A stretch of 64,000 bases of DNA. Source: Tabrizicola sp. (GTDB lineage: Bacteria > Pseudomonadota > Alphaproteobacteria > Rhodobacterales > Rhodobacteraceae). Both the position numbers and the translations under genes were made by a program. Position 1 is the first letter of the stretch; every line of letters begins with the position of its first letter. This document shows, piece after piece, positions 42,095-51,018 of the stretch. Location: positions 62,001 through 126,000 of the forward strand of contig NZ_JAUXZE010000082.1 in the NCBI RefSeq assembly GCF_030694085.1, in the 5' to 3' direction. The notes beneath the pieces are model-generated. The model worked only from the letters and a program-made list of their open reading frames with translations, searched no databases and had not been told where the DNA came from.

Positions 42095-43301
42095 CCGACA
42101 GCTCCAGGACGGCGTCCGTCGCCGCAAGCGCAGCGCCGATCTGTGTCAGCGGAACGCTCACCAACGCACCCTTCTCGTGCCGTGCCCCTTTGACGCCACT
42201 GCAGACCGCCTCGACTGTCCGAGCCTGAAGGTCGGGCGGCAGGATCGCCTCCAGACCGATGCGCTTTTCATTCGCATGCCGGTGCAGGCGGAGATGCTCG
42301 GTCTCGGGCCGCGCATGCAGGAAGATGCGCAGGTGCTTCTGGTCGTGCCGAAGATCCACCACCATGCCTCTCGGCAGCACCGGCCTCAGATCCTCGAACA
42401 CCGCCAACCAGTGCGCCCGCGCCTGGGCCGCACGAAACACCTCATGCGGCTCCACTGGATGCACTTCGGCCAGCAGCACCTCTCCCGCATAGGGCCGCCC
42501 GCCCTGCGCAACCCAGGTCTCCTGGTGTCGTGACCAGTCGGGAAACAGCTGAAGAAGCGGCGTGCAGTTCCAGAACTTGTGCGCTCCGATGGCATGCACC
42601 ACAACCGCCGCATCCGCCCCCTTCGCCCCGACCGGATGATTCAAAGCCATCGGCAGCACAGTGACCGGCATGGCCCGGCTCGCCGCCGCCAGATACCAGG
42701 GCAGCTCATCAATCTGCGAGCTCGGCGCGTGACCCGCCAGTCGCCTGGCAAAGCCGCGCAGCATCGTCGATGAGCCGCCAAGTTCCACAAACCGGCGCGA
42801 CAGACCGATCACGCCGCCATTCAGCAACGGGACGGAAGGGTCCAGCTTCAGGTCGGCAAAGACCCCCAGCGCCTTTTCGCGCCGCTTGAACGCTCCGTCA
42901 GGCAGGCTGCGCCAGGCCAGGCAGTCGAAGTCCCACAGCCCATCCAACCGGCCCCGGACCAGGATATCGGCATCCAGCCACAGAACCTTGTCAAACTCCG
43001 CCAGCAGTTCGGGCAGGTCCAGCTTGGCCAGCACCAGGGCGCTATAGTGCTTCAGGAACCCCGCGACCTGCTCCGAAGCCGTGCCCAGCCGCGCCACTGC
43101 CGCCTCTGTGTCGAAAACCCGGAATCGACAGCCCGGCCATACCCGACCAAGCGCCTCCTGCTGGTCCATGTCCAGGCCATCGTGCAGGATCAGCACTGTC
43201 GCATCACACGCCGGGTCCTGCGCCCGGATCGATGCCAGAAGCGTCCCCGCCGCAAAGGCAAGGTCTGCCGTGATCCCCAGGACGATTGCCTTCGACGTCA
43301 T
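42084..43301 (-). CDS. glycosyltransferase, family 8-like
   Basis: A 405-residue predicted glycosyltransferase. It begins with a Rossmann-like IVLGITADLAFAAGTLLASIRAQDP and carries the DxD metal motif KVLWLDADILVRGRLDGLWDFD (about 125), then PLLNGGVIGLSR and HAIGAHKFWN, a GT8 pattern. A C-terminal extension of about 130 residues has no recognised domain. The target glycan is unknown. The start at 43301 gives the expected N terminus. It is inserted between hslV and hslU, oriented against both. Confidence 0.8.
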   Translation of the reverse strand: MTSKAIVLGITADLAFAAGTLLASIRAQDPACDATVLILHDGLDMDQQEALGRVWPGCRFRVFDTEAAVARLGTASEQVAGFLKHYSALVLAKLDLPELLAEFDKVLWLDADILVRGRLDGLWDFDCLAWRSLPDGAFKRREKALGVFADLKLDPSVPLLNGGVIGLSRRFVELGGSSTMLRGFARRLAGHAPSSQIDELPWYLAAASRAMPVTVLPMALNHPVGAKGADAAVVVHAIGAHKFWNCTPLLQLFPDWSRHQETWVAQGGRPYAGEVLLAEVHPVEPHEVFRAAQARAHWLAVFEDLRPVLPRGMVVDLRHDQKHLRIFLHARPETEHLRLHRHANEKRIGLEAILPPDLQARTVEAVCSGVKGARHEKGALVSVPLTQIGAALAATDAVLELSVSP

Positions 43302-43347
43302 AGGCCCTGCGCCAACGGCGCAAGGCACCGGTGACCAACCAATGTGA

Positions 43348-43638
43348 TCAAGACTGGCCGTACTCTTTCTTGACCTGCATATAGGCCGTCAGCACCGCGT
43401 TCATCCGCGTCTGATACCCCGGCCCCTGCGCCTTGAAGAAGTCCAGCACTTCGGGATCCACGCGCAGCGAGATCAGTTTCTTCCGCGTCTGCTCCGGCAG
43501 CTCGGCGTCTGCCCAGCCCTCCGTCCTCAACGCCTCGACCTGGAGTTCCCGCACCTGCTCGGTCGGCGACAACACCAGCGGACCCGCCAAAGCGCGCTTC
43601 TCTGCGATACTCAGCCGCTTGGGAGCTTCGTCATCCAT
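43348..43638 (-). CDS. BrnA-like antitoxin (orphan)
   Basis: A 96-residue protein whose C-terminal half (KKLISLRVDPEVLDFFKAQGPGYQTRMNAVLTAYM, residues 53-87) matches the BrnA ribbon-helix-helix DNA-binding/antitoxin domain. A BrnT RNase toxin gene should lie directly upstream, but only 208 bp without a matching ORF separate it from the next gene. The N-terminal half is longer than usual. The start at 43638 is chosen for the GAGGGA site. A large palindrome upstream (43713-43738) is a plausible autoregulatory operator. Confidence 0.8.
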   Translation of the reverse strand: MDDEAPKRLSIAEKRALAGPLVLSPTEQVRELQVEALRTEGWADAELPEQTRKKLISLRVDPEVLDFFKAQGPGYQTRMNAVLTAYMQVKKEYGQS

Positions 43639-43712
43639 ACACTCGTCCCTCTTCAACAACAGCGTTCAACACTGCCTCGTTTTCTTTGTTGTTCAAACGG
43701 TTGCACGCCACT

Positions 43713-43738
43713 GCGATATATACGAACCGTATATATGC
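43713..43738. promoter_or_regulatory. AT-rich palindrome upstream of the BrnA-like gene
   Basis: ATATATACG, AAC, CGTATATAT: 9-bp perfect arms with flanking GCG/GC symmetry. A further GTATATAC lies at 43750-43757. It sits in the divergent gap between the BrnA-like and DUF2157 genes, so it could control either; RHH antitoxins bind such sites. Confidence 0.55.
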
Positions 43739-43846
43739 AACGCCCGATTGTATATACCGACTGCCAAGTACAATTTACCTCACTTGGTTTGCGCCGACAA
43801 ACCCCTTATCTCTCCCCCGACAGTTTCCCGCTTAGGATTGCCCGGA

Positions 43847-44908
43847 ATGACCCCAGAAGACCTTCGCGCTGCCGTCGCTGCAGGCATCCTGACCGAGTCG
43901 CAGGCAGCCTCGGTTCAGGTTCTGGCCACTGACCGGGCCGGCAAGCGGGCCAGCCTGCCCCAGGAAGACGAACCCTTCGAATTCTTCCGCGGCTTCTCGG
44001 AGATCTTCATTTCCATCGGCCTGGTCATCCTGCTGATCGGAGCGACGGCGCTCCTCACCGCGTTCGGCGGCTTCGCACTTCTGACGCTGGTGCCGCTTGC
44101 AACCGCCGGCATCGCCTGGTGGTGGGCCGGCTACTTCACCCTCAAGCGCCGGATGACGCTGCCCTCGATGGTCCTTGCCAGCGCCTACGGGATCGGCATC
44201 GTCATCTTCACCTTCACCGTCCTGGCCCAGGCCAACCTGGGTGAGCGCACGATCGCCATCCTTGGCTTCACCGCCTCTGCCCTTGGCATGATCGCCTGGT
44301 ATCGCCGGTTCCGCCTGCCCTTTTCGGCCTTCCTGACCGGCGCCTTCGCCCTGGGCGCGGTCTATGCCATCACCGCCTCGGCAGAAAACCTGATTGGTCT
44401 GGTCACGGGCGGCGACGATTTCAGCACCTTTTTCGACCTGACCGAAAGTCCGGCCTTTGCGACCGCCACGCTGCTCTTCGGCATGGCCGCCTTCCTGACT
44501 GGCATGTGGTTCGACACCCGTGACCCTTACCGCCTGGGTCGGCACGCTGCCACAGCCTTCTGGTGCCACCTTCTCGCCGCCCCCGCCCTGGTCAATACCG
44601 TTGCCCTCACCCTTCTGAACGGCGGCGGGACCGGGTTTCTTGCCGTGGCGCTGGTGTTCATCACCCTGCTTGCGCTGGTGATCGACCGTCGCAGCTTCCT
44701 CACCGCTGCCATCGTCTATATCGCCATCGTCATCACTTGGGTAATGGGCGACAACGGCGGCACCAGTTGGATCTTCACGCTACTGGTCCTCGGCGCCTTC
44801 ATCACCGCCATCGGCACCTGGTGGGTGCAGCTGCGCGCCAGGGTGATGGAACTGCTTCCCGATTTCCCCGGCAAGTCCCGCCTGCCGCCCTATGGATCGA
44901 CCGAATGA
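43847..44908 (+). CDS. DUF2157 family membrane protein
   Basis: A 353-residue inner-membrane protein. A short soluble N terminus (MTPEDLRAAVAAGILTESQAASVQ) precedes about ten TM helices from residue 48 to about 330. This is the DUF2157 layout; function unknown. The ATG at 43847 has only GGA just upstream. The stop overlaps the hslU start (ATGA), so it is translationally coupled to hslU, which may explain why hslU is separated from hslV. Confidence 0.8.
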   Translation: MTPEDLRAAVAAGILTESQAASVQVLATDRAGKRASLPQEDEPFEFFRGFSEIFISIGLVILLIGATALLTAFGGFALLTLVPLATAGIAWWWAGYFTLKRRMTLPSMVLASAYGIGIVIFTFTVLAQANLGERTIAILGFTASALGMIAWYRRFRLPFSAFLTGAFALGAVYAITASAENLIGLVTGGDDFSTFFDLTESPAFATATLLFGMAAFLTGMWFDTRDPYRLGRHAATAFWCHLLAAPALVNTVALTLLNGGGTGFLAVALVFITLLALVIDRRSFLTAAIVYIAIVITWVMGDNGGTSWIFTLLVLGAFITAIGTWWVQLRARVMELLPDFPGKSRLPPYGSTE

Positions 44909-46203
44909 CCGACCTCACTCCCCGCGAAATCGTCTCGGAACTTGACCGCTTCATCATCGGCCAGAAGGAAGCCAAGCGCGCCGTCGCCGTCGCCCTGCGC
45001 AACCGCTGGCGCCGCAAGCGCCTTGGCGACGATCTGCGGGATGAGGTCTATCCGAAGAACATCCTGATGATCGGCCCCACCGGCGTCGGCAAGACCGAGA
45101 TCAGCCGCCGCCTCGCCAAACTGGCCCGCGCGCCCTTCCTCAAGGTCGAGGCGACAAAATTCACCGAAGTCGGCTACGTCGGTCGCGATGTGGACTCCAT
45201 CGTGCGCGATCTTGTCGACGTCGCGATAAACGACACCCGCGCCGCGATGCGGGAGGAAGTCAAAGCCCGCGCCCACAAGGCCGCCGAGGACCGTGTCGTC
45301 GAAGCCCTTGCCGGAAAGGAGGCCCGCGAACAAACGCGCGAGATGTTCCGGGGCAAACTCAAGCGCGGCGAACTGGACGACACGATGATCGAAATCGACG
45401 TCGCCGATGCGGCTCCCGCCATGCCGCTTGGCTTCGGCATGCCCGGCATGGACACCCAGATGCAGGGCTTGCAGGACCTGTTCAAGGCCTTCGGTGGCCG
45501 CTCGACGCGCAAGCGCATGACCGTGCTGCAAAGCTATGACATCCTGATCGGACAAGAGGCAGACAAGCTTCTCGACGATGAAGCCGTCCGCGCCACAGCA
45601 CTGGAGGCGGTGCAGGAAAACGGCATCGTCTTTTTGGACGAGATCGACAAGATCTGCGCCCGCAGTGACGCGCGCGGGGCCGACGTCTCCCGCGAAGGCG
45701 TGCAGCGCGACCTGTTGCCGCTGATCGAGGGCACGACGGTTTCGACCAAGCATGGTCCGGTGAAGACCGACCACATCCTCTTCATCGCCTCTGGCGCCTT
45801 CCACATCGCCAAGCCCTCGGACCTCTTGCCCGAACTGCAAGGCCGCCTGCCGATCCGCGTCGAGCTTTCGCCTCTCACCGAAGACGACTTCGTTCGCATC
45901 CTGACCGAAACCGATAACGCCCTGACGCGGCAATACACCGCCCTGATGGCGACCGAAGGGGTGACCGTCACTTTCACTCCCGACGGGATCGCGGCGCTTG
46001 CCCGCATCGCGGCGGACGTGAACCGCAGTGTCGAAAACATCGGCGCCCGCCGCCTCTACACCGTGATGGAGCGGGTGTTCGAGGAACTCAGCTTCCACGC
46101 CCCCGACCGCTCCGGCCAGTCGGTGACCGTCGACGCCGGTTTCGTCGAAACCAACCTCGGCGCCCTGTCCCGCTCTGCCGACATCTCGCGCTACGTGCTG
46201 TAA
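44905..46203 (+). CDS. hslU: ATP-dependent protease ATPase subunit HslU
   Basis: AAA+ unfoldase of 432 residues that feeds HslV. It has MTDLTPREIVSELDRFIIGQKEAKRAVAVALRNRWRR, Walker A ILMIGPTGVGKTEI, ATKFTEVGYVGRDVDSI (pore loop), Walker B IVFLDEIDKI and sensor II ENIGARRLYTV. The intermediate I-domain is present at about 110-240. The C terminus ISRYVL, which inserts into HslV, is intact. Longer ORF starts upstream belong to DUF2157. Confidence 0.97.
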   Translation: MTDLTPREIVSELDRFIIGQKEAKRAVAVALRNRWRRKRLGDDLRDEVYPKNILMIGPTGVGKTEISRRLAKLARAPFLKVEATKFTEVGYVGRDVDSIVRDLVDVAINDTRAAMREEVKARAHKAAEDRVVEALAGKEAREQTREMFRGKLKRGELDDTMIEIDVADAAPAMPLGFGMPGMDTQMQGLQDLFKAFGGRSTRKRMTVLQSYDILIGQEADKLLDDEAVRATALEAVQENGIVFLDEIDKICARSDARGADVSREGVQRDLLPLIEGTTVSTKHGPVKTDHILFIASGAFHIAKPSDLLPELQGRLPIRVELSPLTEDDFVRILTETDNALTRQYTALMATEGVTVTFTPDGIAALARIAADVNRSVENIGARRLYTVMERVFEELSFHAPDRSGQSVTVDAGFVETNLGALSRSADISRYVL

Positions 46204-46658
46204 CCGGCCCACCACTCTCCCGGATCGCGGCATCTCCGGCACCGGACCAGGTGGGTGGTGGATTGCGAAACCCGCACACCAACCGGGCTCTCCATCAAAC
46301 TTCGGGTGTCCGACTGGTCCGGCACCTGACCGCTGGCGCTGACCCAACCGCCTGTCCCGCCTTGGCACAGGCAGCAACGATCGCAGACAGCCTTTCATCT
46401 TTGCCCAAATATCCCCGCCGGAGGCGCCCTTCGACGCAACCGGGTGCGCCAGCCACGATTGCACGCGCTGCAGCCGCAGGCCCTCGCCTCTCCCTTCGTG
46501 GTGCCGGACGGAGACGCCGGAAATCAAAATCCTAACATCCGGTAAACGGCTGCGACCAAGTGACTGAAAACAAAGGACATCCAAGCTTTGTCCACCGTGG
46601 ACACCCCCCTTCCCCGACCCCCACCAAACCGATACTCTGCCCCGCAGCAGGGGGAAAA
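46204..46658. other. 455-bp gap between hslU and mutS
   Basis: I find no convincing gene. It holds copy 3 of the intergenic repeat (46391-46421), inverted CCACCAC/GTGGTGG segments near the hslU end (about 46208-46260), and a perfect 7-bp inverted repeat TGTCCAC-C-GTGGACA (46589-46603) 56 bp before mutS. A small RNA cannot be excluded. Confidence 0.5.
46391..46421 (-). repeat. intergenic repeat, copy 3 (diverged)
   Basis: Minus strand: CCGGCGGGGATATTTGGGCA then AAGATGAAAGG. It shares the core with the copies at 29914 and 37026, but no gene starts from it. Confidence 0.7.
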
Positions 46659-49277
46659 ATGACCGAAGACACCGTCACGCCGATGATGGCGCAGTATCTG
46701 GACATCAAGGCCCAGAACCCTGGCGCGCTCCTCTTCTACCGGATGGGCGACTTCTACGAGATGTTCTTCGACGACGCCGCCAGCGCCAGCGCCGCCCTCG
46801 ACATCGCCCTCACCAAGCGCGGCTTTCACCAGGGCGAACCCATCGCCATGTGCGGCGTCCCGGTCCACTCCGCCGAAGGCTACCTCCTCACCCTGATCCG
46901 CAAGGGCTTCCGCGTCGCCATCGCCGAACAGCTGGAAGACCCCGCCGAGGCCAAGAAACGCGGCTCCAAATCCGTCGTGAAGCGCGACGTCGTCCGCCTC
47001 GTCACCCCCGGCACGCTGACTGAGGATTCGCTCCTCGAAGCCCGCCGCCACAACTTCCTCGCCGCCTATTCGGAAGTCCGCGACCAGGCCGCCCTCGCCT
47101 GGGCCGACATCTCGACGGGTGAATTCCGGGTGATGCCCTCCTCGCTCACCCGCCTGTCCCCCGACCTCGCCCGCATCGCCCCGCGTGAGCTTCTCCTGTC
47201 CGAGGCCCGCGAAACCGAGATCACCGCGGCCCTTGACCCCGGCCTCGCCATCACCCCCCTCAGCCGCGGCAGCTTCGATTCCACCAACGCCGAAAAACGC
47301 CTCTGCGACCTCTTCCACGTCGCCTCCCTCGACGCTTTCGGCACCTTCGACCGCGCCGAAGTTTCGGCAATGGGCGCCCTCGTCGACTACCTCCACCTCA
47401 CCCAGCGCGGAAAGATGCCGCTCCTGCGACCGCCGGTCCGCGAACCCGCAGGCGGCACGATGCAGATCGACGCCGCAACCCGCCGCAATCTGGAACTGAC
47501 CCAAGCCCTGTCAGGAGGCCGCGAAGGCTCACTCCTTGCCGCCATCGACCGCACCGTCACAGCAGGCGGGGCGCGCCTCCTCGAGCGCCGCCTCTCCTCG
47601 CCCTCGCTCGACCTCCACATCATCCACGCACGCCAGGCCGCCCTCGACTACCTCCTCGAAGTCCCCAGCCTCCGCGACCAACTCCGGGAAGCCCTCCGTC
47701 GTGTCCCCGACATAGACCGCGCCCTCTCGCGCATGGCCCTCGACCGCGACGGCCCCCGCGACATGACCGCCATCCGCGCCGGTCTGGAACAATCCGGCCG
47801 CATCGCCCAACTCCTGACCGACGCCCCGCCCCTCCTGACCGAGGCGGCGCAAGCCCTTGTCGGCCATGACGCCCTCGTCCAACTCCTCACCCAAGCCCTC
47901 GTCGCAGAACCCCCGCTCCTCACCCGCGACGGCGGCTACATCGCCCCCGGCTACGACCCCGAGCTCGACGACACCCGGCGCCTACGCGACGAGGGCCGAG
48001 GCGTCATCGCCCGGATGCAAGCCGAGTACATCGAGGCTACCGGGGTCCAGAGCCTCAAGATCAAGCATAACAACGTGCTGGGCTACTTCATCGAAACCAC
48101 CACCACCCACGAAGACCGCATGCGCGCCATGCCGGAGCTTTTCATCCACCGCCAGACCACCGCCGGACAGGTCCGCTTCACCACCCTCGCCCTCTCCGAC
48201 CTCGAAACGCGCATCCTCAACTCTGCCAACCACGCCCTCGAAATCGAAAAGCGCCACTACACCGCCCTGAAAGCCGAAATCCTCGACCACTCCGCCCCCA
48301 TCGCGCTGGCCGCCCGCGCCCTGGCCGAGATCGACGTCGCCGCCGCCTTCGCCGACCTTTCCGCCGAGGAAAACTGGTGCGCGCCCACGGTCGACGACAG
48401 CCGCGCCTTCCAGATCATCGGGGGGAGGCACCCGGTGGTGGAGCGCGCCCTTCGGCTACAGGGCCAGCCCTTCGTCGCCAACGACTGCGCCCTGACCGAC
48501 AAGGACACACCCGCGATCTGGCTGCTGACCGGACCAAACATGGCCGGGAAATCCACCTTCCTTAGACAGAACGCCCTGATCGCCCTCCTCGCGCAGGCAG
48601 GCTCCCACGTCCCGGCCACCCAAGCCCGCATCGGCCTTGTCTCCCAGCTTTTCAGCCGGGTCGGGGCCTCCGATGACCTTGCGCGGGGCCGGTCAACCTT
48701 CATGGTCGAGATGGTCGAAACCGCCGCGATCCTGAACCAGGCAGACGACCGCGCGCTTGTGATCCTGGACGAGATCGGACGCGGCACCGCGACCTATGAC
48801 GGCCTCTCCATCGCCTGGGCGACCCTCGAACATCTGCACGAGGTCAACCGCTCCCGCGCCCTCTTCGCCACGCATTACCACGAGATGACCGCCCTGGCTG
48901 GCAAGCTGCCGGGCGTGAAGAATGCCACCGTCACGGTGAAGGAATGGGAAGGCGACGTCATCTTCCTGCACGAGGTCCGCGAAGGTGCCGCCGACCGCAG
49001 CTATGGCGTGCAGGTCGCGCGTCTTGCGGGCCTGCCGCACACGGTCATCGAACGGGCCAAAGTCGTGCTTGAGGCGCTGGAGAAGGGCGAACGAGAGGGT
49101 GGCAAGCAGGCCACGCTGATCGACGACCTGCCGCTGTTCCGCGCCGCACCGCCTGCGCCCCCACCGCCGAAGCAGAAGACCTCAGCGGTGGAAGAGCGGC
49201 TGAAGGACATCCACCCGGACGAATTGACACCAATGGAGGCCCTGAAACTGATCTATGAAATCAAGGGGTTGTCGTAG
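46659..49277 (+). CDS. mutS: DNA mismatch repair protein MutS
   Basis: Mismatch-recognition ATPase of 872 residues. The mismatch-binding wedge LLFYRMGDFYEMFFDDA (Phe-x-Glu as Phe-Tyr-Glu) is at about residue 23-39. The ATPase domain has LTGPNMAGKSTFLRQNALIALLAQ (Walker A), FMVEMVETAAIL, LVILDEIGRGTATYDGLSIAWA (Walker B) and FATHYHEMTAL. The C-terminal PMEALKLIYEIKGL is intact. The ATG at 46659 follows GGGGGAAAA; the upstream in-frame extension to 46560 lacks MutS similarity. The stop lies in the left arm of a large hairpin. Confidence 0.97.
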   Translation: MTEDTVTPMMAQYLDIKAQNPGALLFYRMGDFYEMFFDDAASASAALDIALTKRGFHQGEPIAMCGVPVHSAEGYLLTLIRKGFRVAIAEQLEDPAEAKKRGSKSVVKRDVVRLVTPGTLTEDSLLEARRHNFLAAYSEVRDQAALAWADISTGEFRVMPSSLTRLSPDLARIAPRELLLSEARETEITAALDPGLAITPLSRGSFDSTNAEKRLCDLFHVASLDAFGTFDRAEVSAMGALVDYLHLTQRGKMPLLRPPVREPAGGTMQIDAATRRNLELTQALSGGREGSLLAAIDRTVTAGGARLLERRLSSPSLDLHIIHARQAALDYLLEVPSLRDQLREALRRVPDIDRALSRMALDRDGPRDMTAIRAGLEQSGRIAQLLTDAPPLLTEAAQALVGHDALVQLLTQALVAEPPLLTRDGGYIAPGYDPELDDTRRLRDEGRGVIARMQAEYIEATGVQSLKIKHNNVLGYFIETTTTHEDRMRAMPELFIHRQTTAGQVRFTTLALSDLETRILNSANHALEIEKRHYTALKAEILDHSAPIALAARALAEIDVAAAFADLSAEENWCAPTVDDSRAFQIIGGRHPVVERALRLQGQPFVANDCALTDKDTPAIWLLTGPNMAGKSTFLRQNALIALLAQAGSHVPATQARIGLVSQLFSRVGASDDLARGRSTFMVEMVETAAILNQADDRALVILDEIGRGTATYDGLSIAWATLEHLHEVNRSRALFATHYHEMTALAGKLPGVKNATVTVKEWEGDVIFLHEVREGAADRSYGVQVARLAGLPHTVIERAKVVLEALEKGEREGGKQATLIDDLPLFRAAPPAPPPPKQKTSAVEERLKDIHPDELTPMEALKLIYEIKGLS

Positions 49278-49324
49278 GGTGCGCTACAGCGCACCGTCGG
49301 TTGGTGCGCTGTAGCGCACCCTAC
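49274..49324. terminator. 22-bp perfect inverted repeat between mutS and grpE
   Basis: Arms 49274-49295 and 49303-49324 are exact complements around GTCGGTT. Each arm contains the near-palindrome GGTGCGCTRYAGCGCACC, so either arm can also fold on itself. It starts at the mutS stop codon and ends next to the grpE stop, so it probably ends both transcripts. It has the look of a dispersed REP-type element. Confidence 0.8.
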
Positions 49325-49328
49325 GATC

Positions 49329-49859
49329 TTACCCTGCCGTGTTCGAAGACACCCCGACCTGCGCCGGGCGCAGCAGGCGGTCGAACAGCATGAAGCCTTC
49401 GGTCGCCACCTGGATGATCTGACCGGCCTTCGTCCCCGGCAGCGGAGCTTCGAACATCGCCTGATGCAACTGCGGGTCGAACTGGTCGCCCACGGCAGGC
49501 GAGATCATCGTGATCCCGTGCTTGGTCATCACATTGGTCAGCTCGCGCAACGTAAGCTCGACCCCTTCGATAAGCGCCGCCGAAGTTGCCCGGCTTTCCT
49601 CGGGGATCGCCTGGATCGCCCGGTTCAGGTTGTCGTAGACCGGCAGCAGGTCGCGTGCCAGACGCGTCCCGCCGTACATCTCGGCCTCTTTCCGGTCCCG
49701 CTCGGCCCGCTTGCGCGAGTTTTCGGCGTCGGCCAGCACCCGCATGAACTTGTCCCGCAGCTCGTCGCGTTCAGCCCTCAGGGCCTCAAGCTCACCAGCG
49801 TCCTGGGCTTCAAACTCTTCTACGTCCACCTGCGGAGAGGCGGTTTCTTCCTGCGACAT
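49329..49859 (-). CDS. grpE: nucleotide exchange factor GrpE
   Basis: A 176-residue DnaK co-chaperone. It has an N-terminal acidic disordered region, a long coiled coil (LEALRAERDELRDKFMRVLADAENSRKRAERDRKEAEMYG), then DLLPVYDNLNRAI and the C-terminal beta-wing ISPAVGDQFDPQLHQAMFEAP and GFMLFDRLLRPAQVGVS. The ATG at 49859 has GAAGGA upstream. It is downstream of hrcA in the classic heat-shock order. Confidence 0.96.
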   Translation of the reverse strand: MSQEETASPQVDVEEFEAQDAGELEALRAERDELRDKFMRVLADAENSRKRAERDRKEAEMYGGTRLARDLLPVYDNLNRAIQAIPEESRATSAALIEGVELTLRELTNVMTKHGITMISPAVGDQFDPQLHQAMFEAPLPGTKAGQIIQVATEGFMLFDRLLRPAQVGVSSNTAG

Positions 49860-49874
49860 TCGCAACGTCCTTCT

Positions 49875-50945
49875 TCAGCCCTTGCCGCGGTCACTGACCA
49901 GGCGGCCCACCAGCTGGGCGGTGTAGTCGACGATCGGAACGATGCGGCCATAGTTCAGCCTGGTCGGTCCGATGACGCCCACCGCGCCGATGATCTTTCG
50001 ATCAGCGTTCATATAGGGAGAAACCACCAGACTTGAACCGGAAAGTGAGAAAAGCTTGTTCTCTGAACCGATAAAAATGCGCACGCCTTCGCCCGCCTCG
50101 GTAAGGTTCAGGAATTCGGCGATGTCGCGCTTGCGTTCAAGATCATCGAACAGGACGCGGATTCGGTCGATCTCGGACTGATCCGCCGCTTCGCCGATCA
50201 GATTGGACCTGCCGCGCACGATCAACCGCTCCGAAGGCTCGCCCGCGTTCTCCCACAGGGCAAAGCCGCTTTCCACCATCTCGCGCGCCAGCGAATCGAT
50301 CTCTTGTCGCCGTTTGCCGATTTCCGACACGATGTTCGCCCGCAGTTCGGACAGGGTCCGTCCCTCGGCCAGCACATTCAGGAAATTCGCCGCCTCGCGC
50401 ATCGACGAGGGCGTCTGCCCCGGCGGCGGCACGAAAACCCGGTTCTCCACCTGACCATCTGCAAAGACCAGCACCACCAGCGCCCGGTCGGCGGCCAGGC
50501 TGACAAACTCGATATGCCGGATCGCCGCTTCACGCTTCGGGGCCAGAACCACGCTTGCGCCGCGCGTAATCACCGACAGCGCCGCGCCGACTTCGTCCAG
50601 CAACGAGGTCACATCCTGGTCGTTAACCCCCAGCGTGGCGTCGATCTTTTCCTGATCCTCGGGGGCGACCTGGCCCACTTCCAGAAGACTGTCGACGAAC
50701 ATCCGCAGCCCCATCTGGGTCGGAACTCGCCCGGCCGAGATGTGCGGGCTGTCCAGCAGCCCCAGATACTCCAGGTCCTGCATGACATTCCGAACCGTCG
50801 CGGCCGAGACCTTTTCGGACAACGACCGCGTCAGGGTGCGGGACCCCACGGGTTCGCCAGAGGTGAGATAGCCTTCGACCACGCGGCGGAAGACCTCACG
50901 TGTCCGATCGTTCATGTCGCTGAGGATTGGTTGCGGCGTTGTCAT
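49875..50945 (-). CDS. hrcA: heat-inducible transcription repressor HrcA
   Basis: Repressor of CIRCE-controlled heat-shock genes, 356 residues. The winged helix is TREVFRRVVEGYLTSGEPVGSRTL and VSAATVRNVMQDLEYLGLLDSPHISAGRVPT. The C-terminal effector region includes ALVVLVFADGQVENRVF and GVIGPTRLNYGRIVPIVDYTAQL. The start at 50945 is where family similarity begins. No CIRCE element is visible in the hrcA/rph gap. Divergent from rph. Confidence 0.96.
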   Translation of the reverse strand: MTTPQPILSDMNDRTREVFRRVVEGYLTSGEPVGSRTLTRSLSEKVSAATVRNVMQDLEYLGLLDSPHISAGRVPTQMGLRMFVDSLLEVGQVAPEDQEKIDATLGVNDQDVTSLLDEVGAALSVITRGASVVLAPKREAAIRHIEFVSLAADRALVVLVFADGQVENRVFVPPPGQTPSSMREAANFLNVLAEGRTLSELRANIVSEIGKRRQEIDSLAREMVESGFALWENAGEPSERLIVRGRSNLIGEAADQSEIDRIRVLFDDLERKRDIAEFLNLTEAGEGVRIFIGSENKLFSLSGSSLVVSPYMNADRKIIGAVGVIGPTRLNYGRIVPIVDYTAQLVGRLVSDRGKG

Positions 50946-51018
50946 CGGTTCAGCAATCGGCCTTGCATCCGGTGCCCGTGGTTGCATATGTGGCCGCATT
51001 CCAGCGAAAGGTCCAGCA

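Noticed and set aside
43735..43932. Possible remnant of a brnT toxin upstream of the BrnA-like gene
   Set aside because: The translation has no BrnT-like sequence and reads on the opposite strand into DUF2157.
44890..46584. 564-codon minus-strand ORF opposite hslU
   Set aside because: Mirror frame of hslU; its start region falls in the intergenic repeat by chance.
49875..51018. CIRCE operator near hrcA
   Set aside because: I looked for TTAGCACTC-N9-GAGTGCTAA in the hrcA/rph gap and found none.
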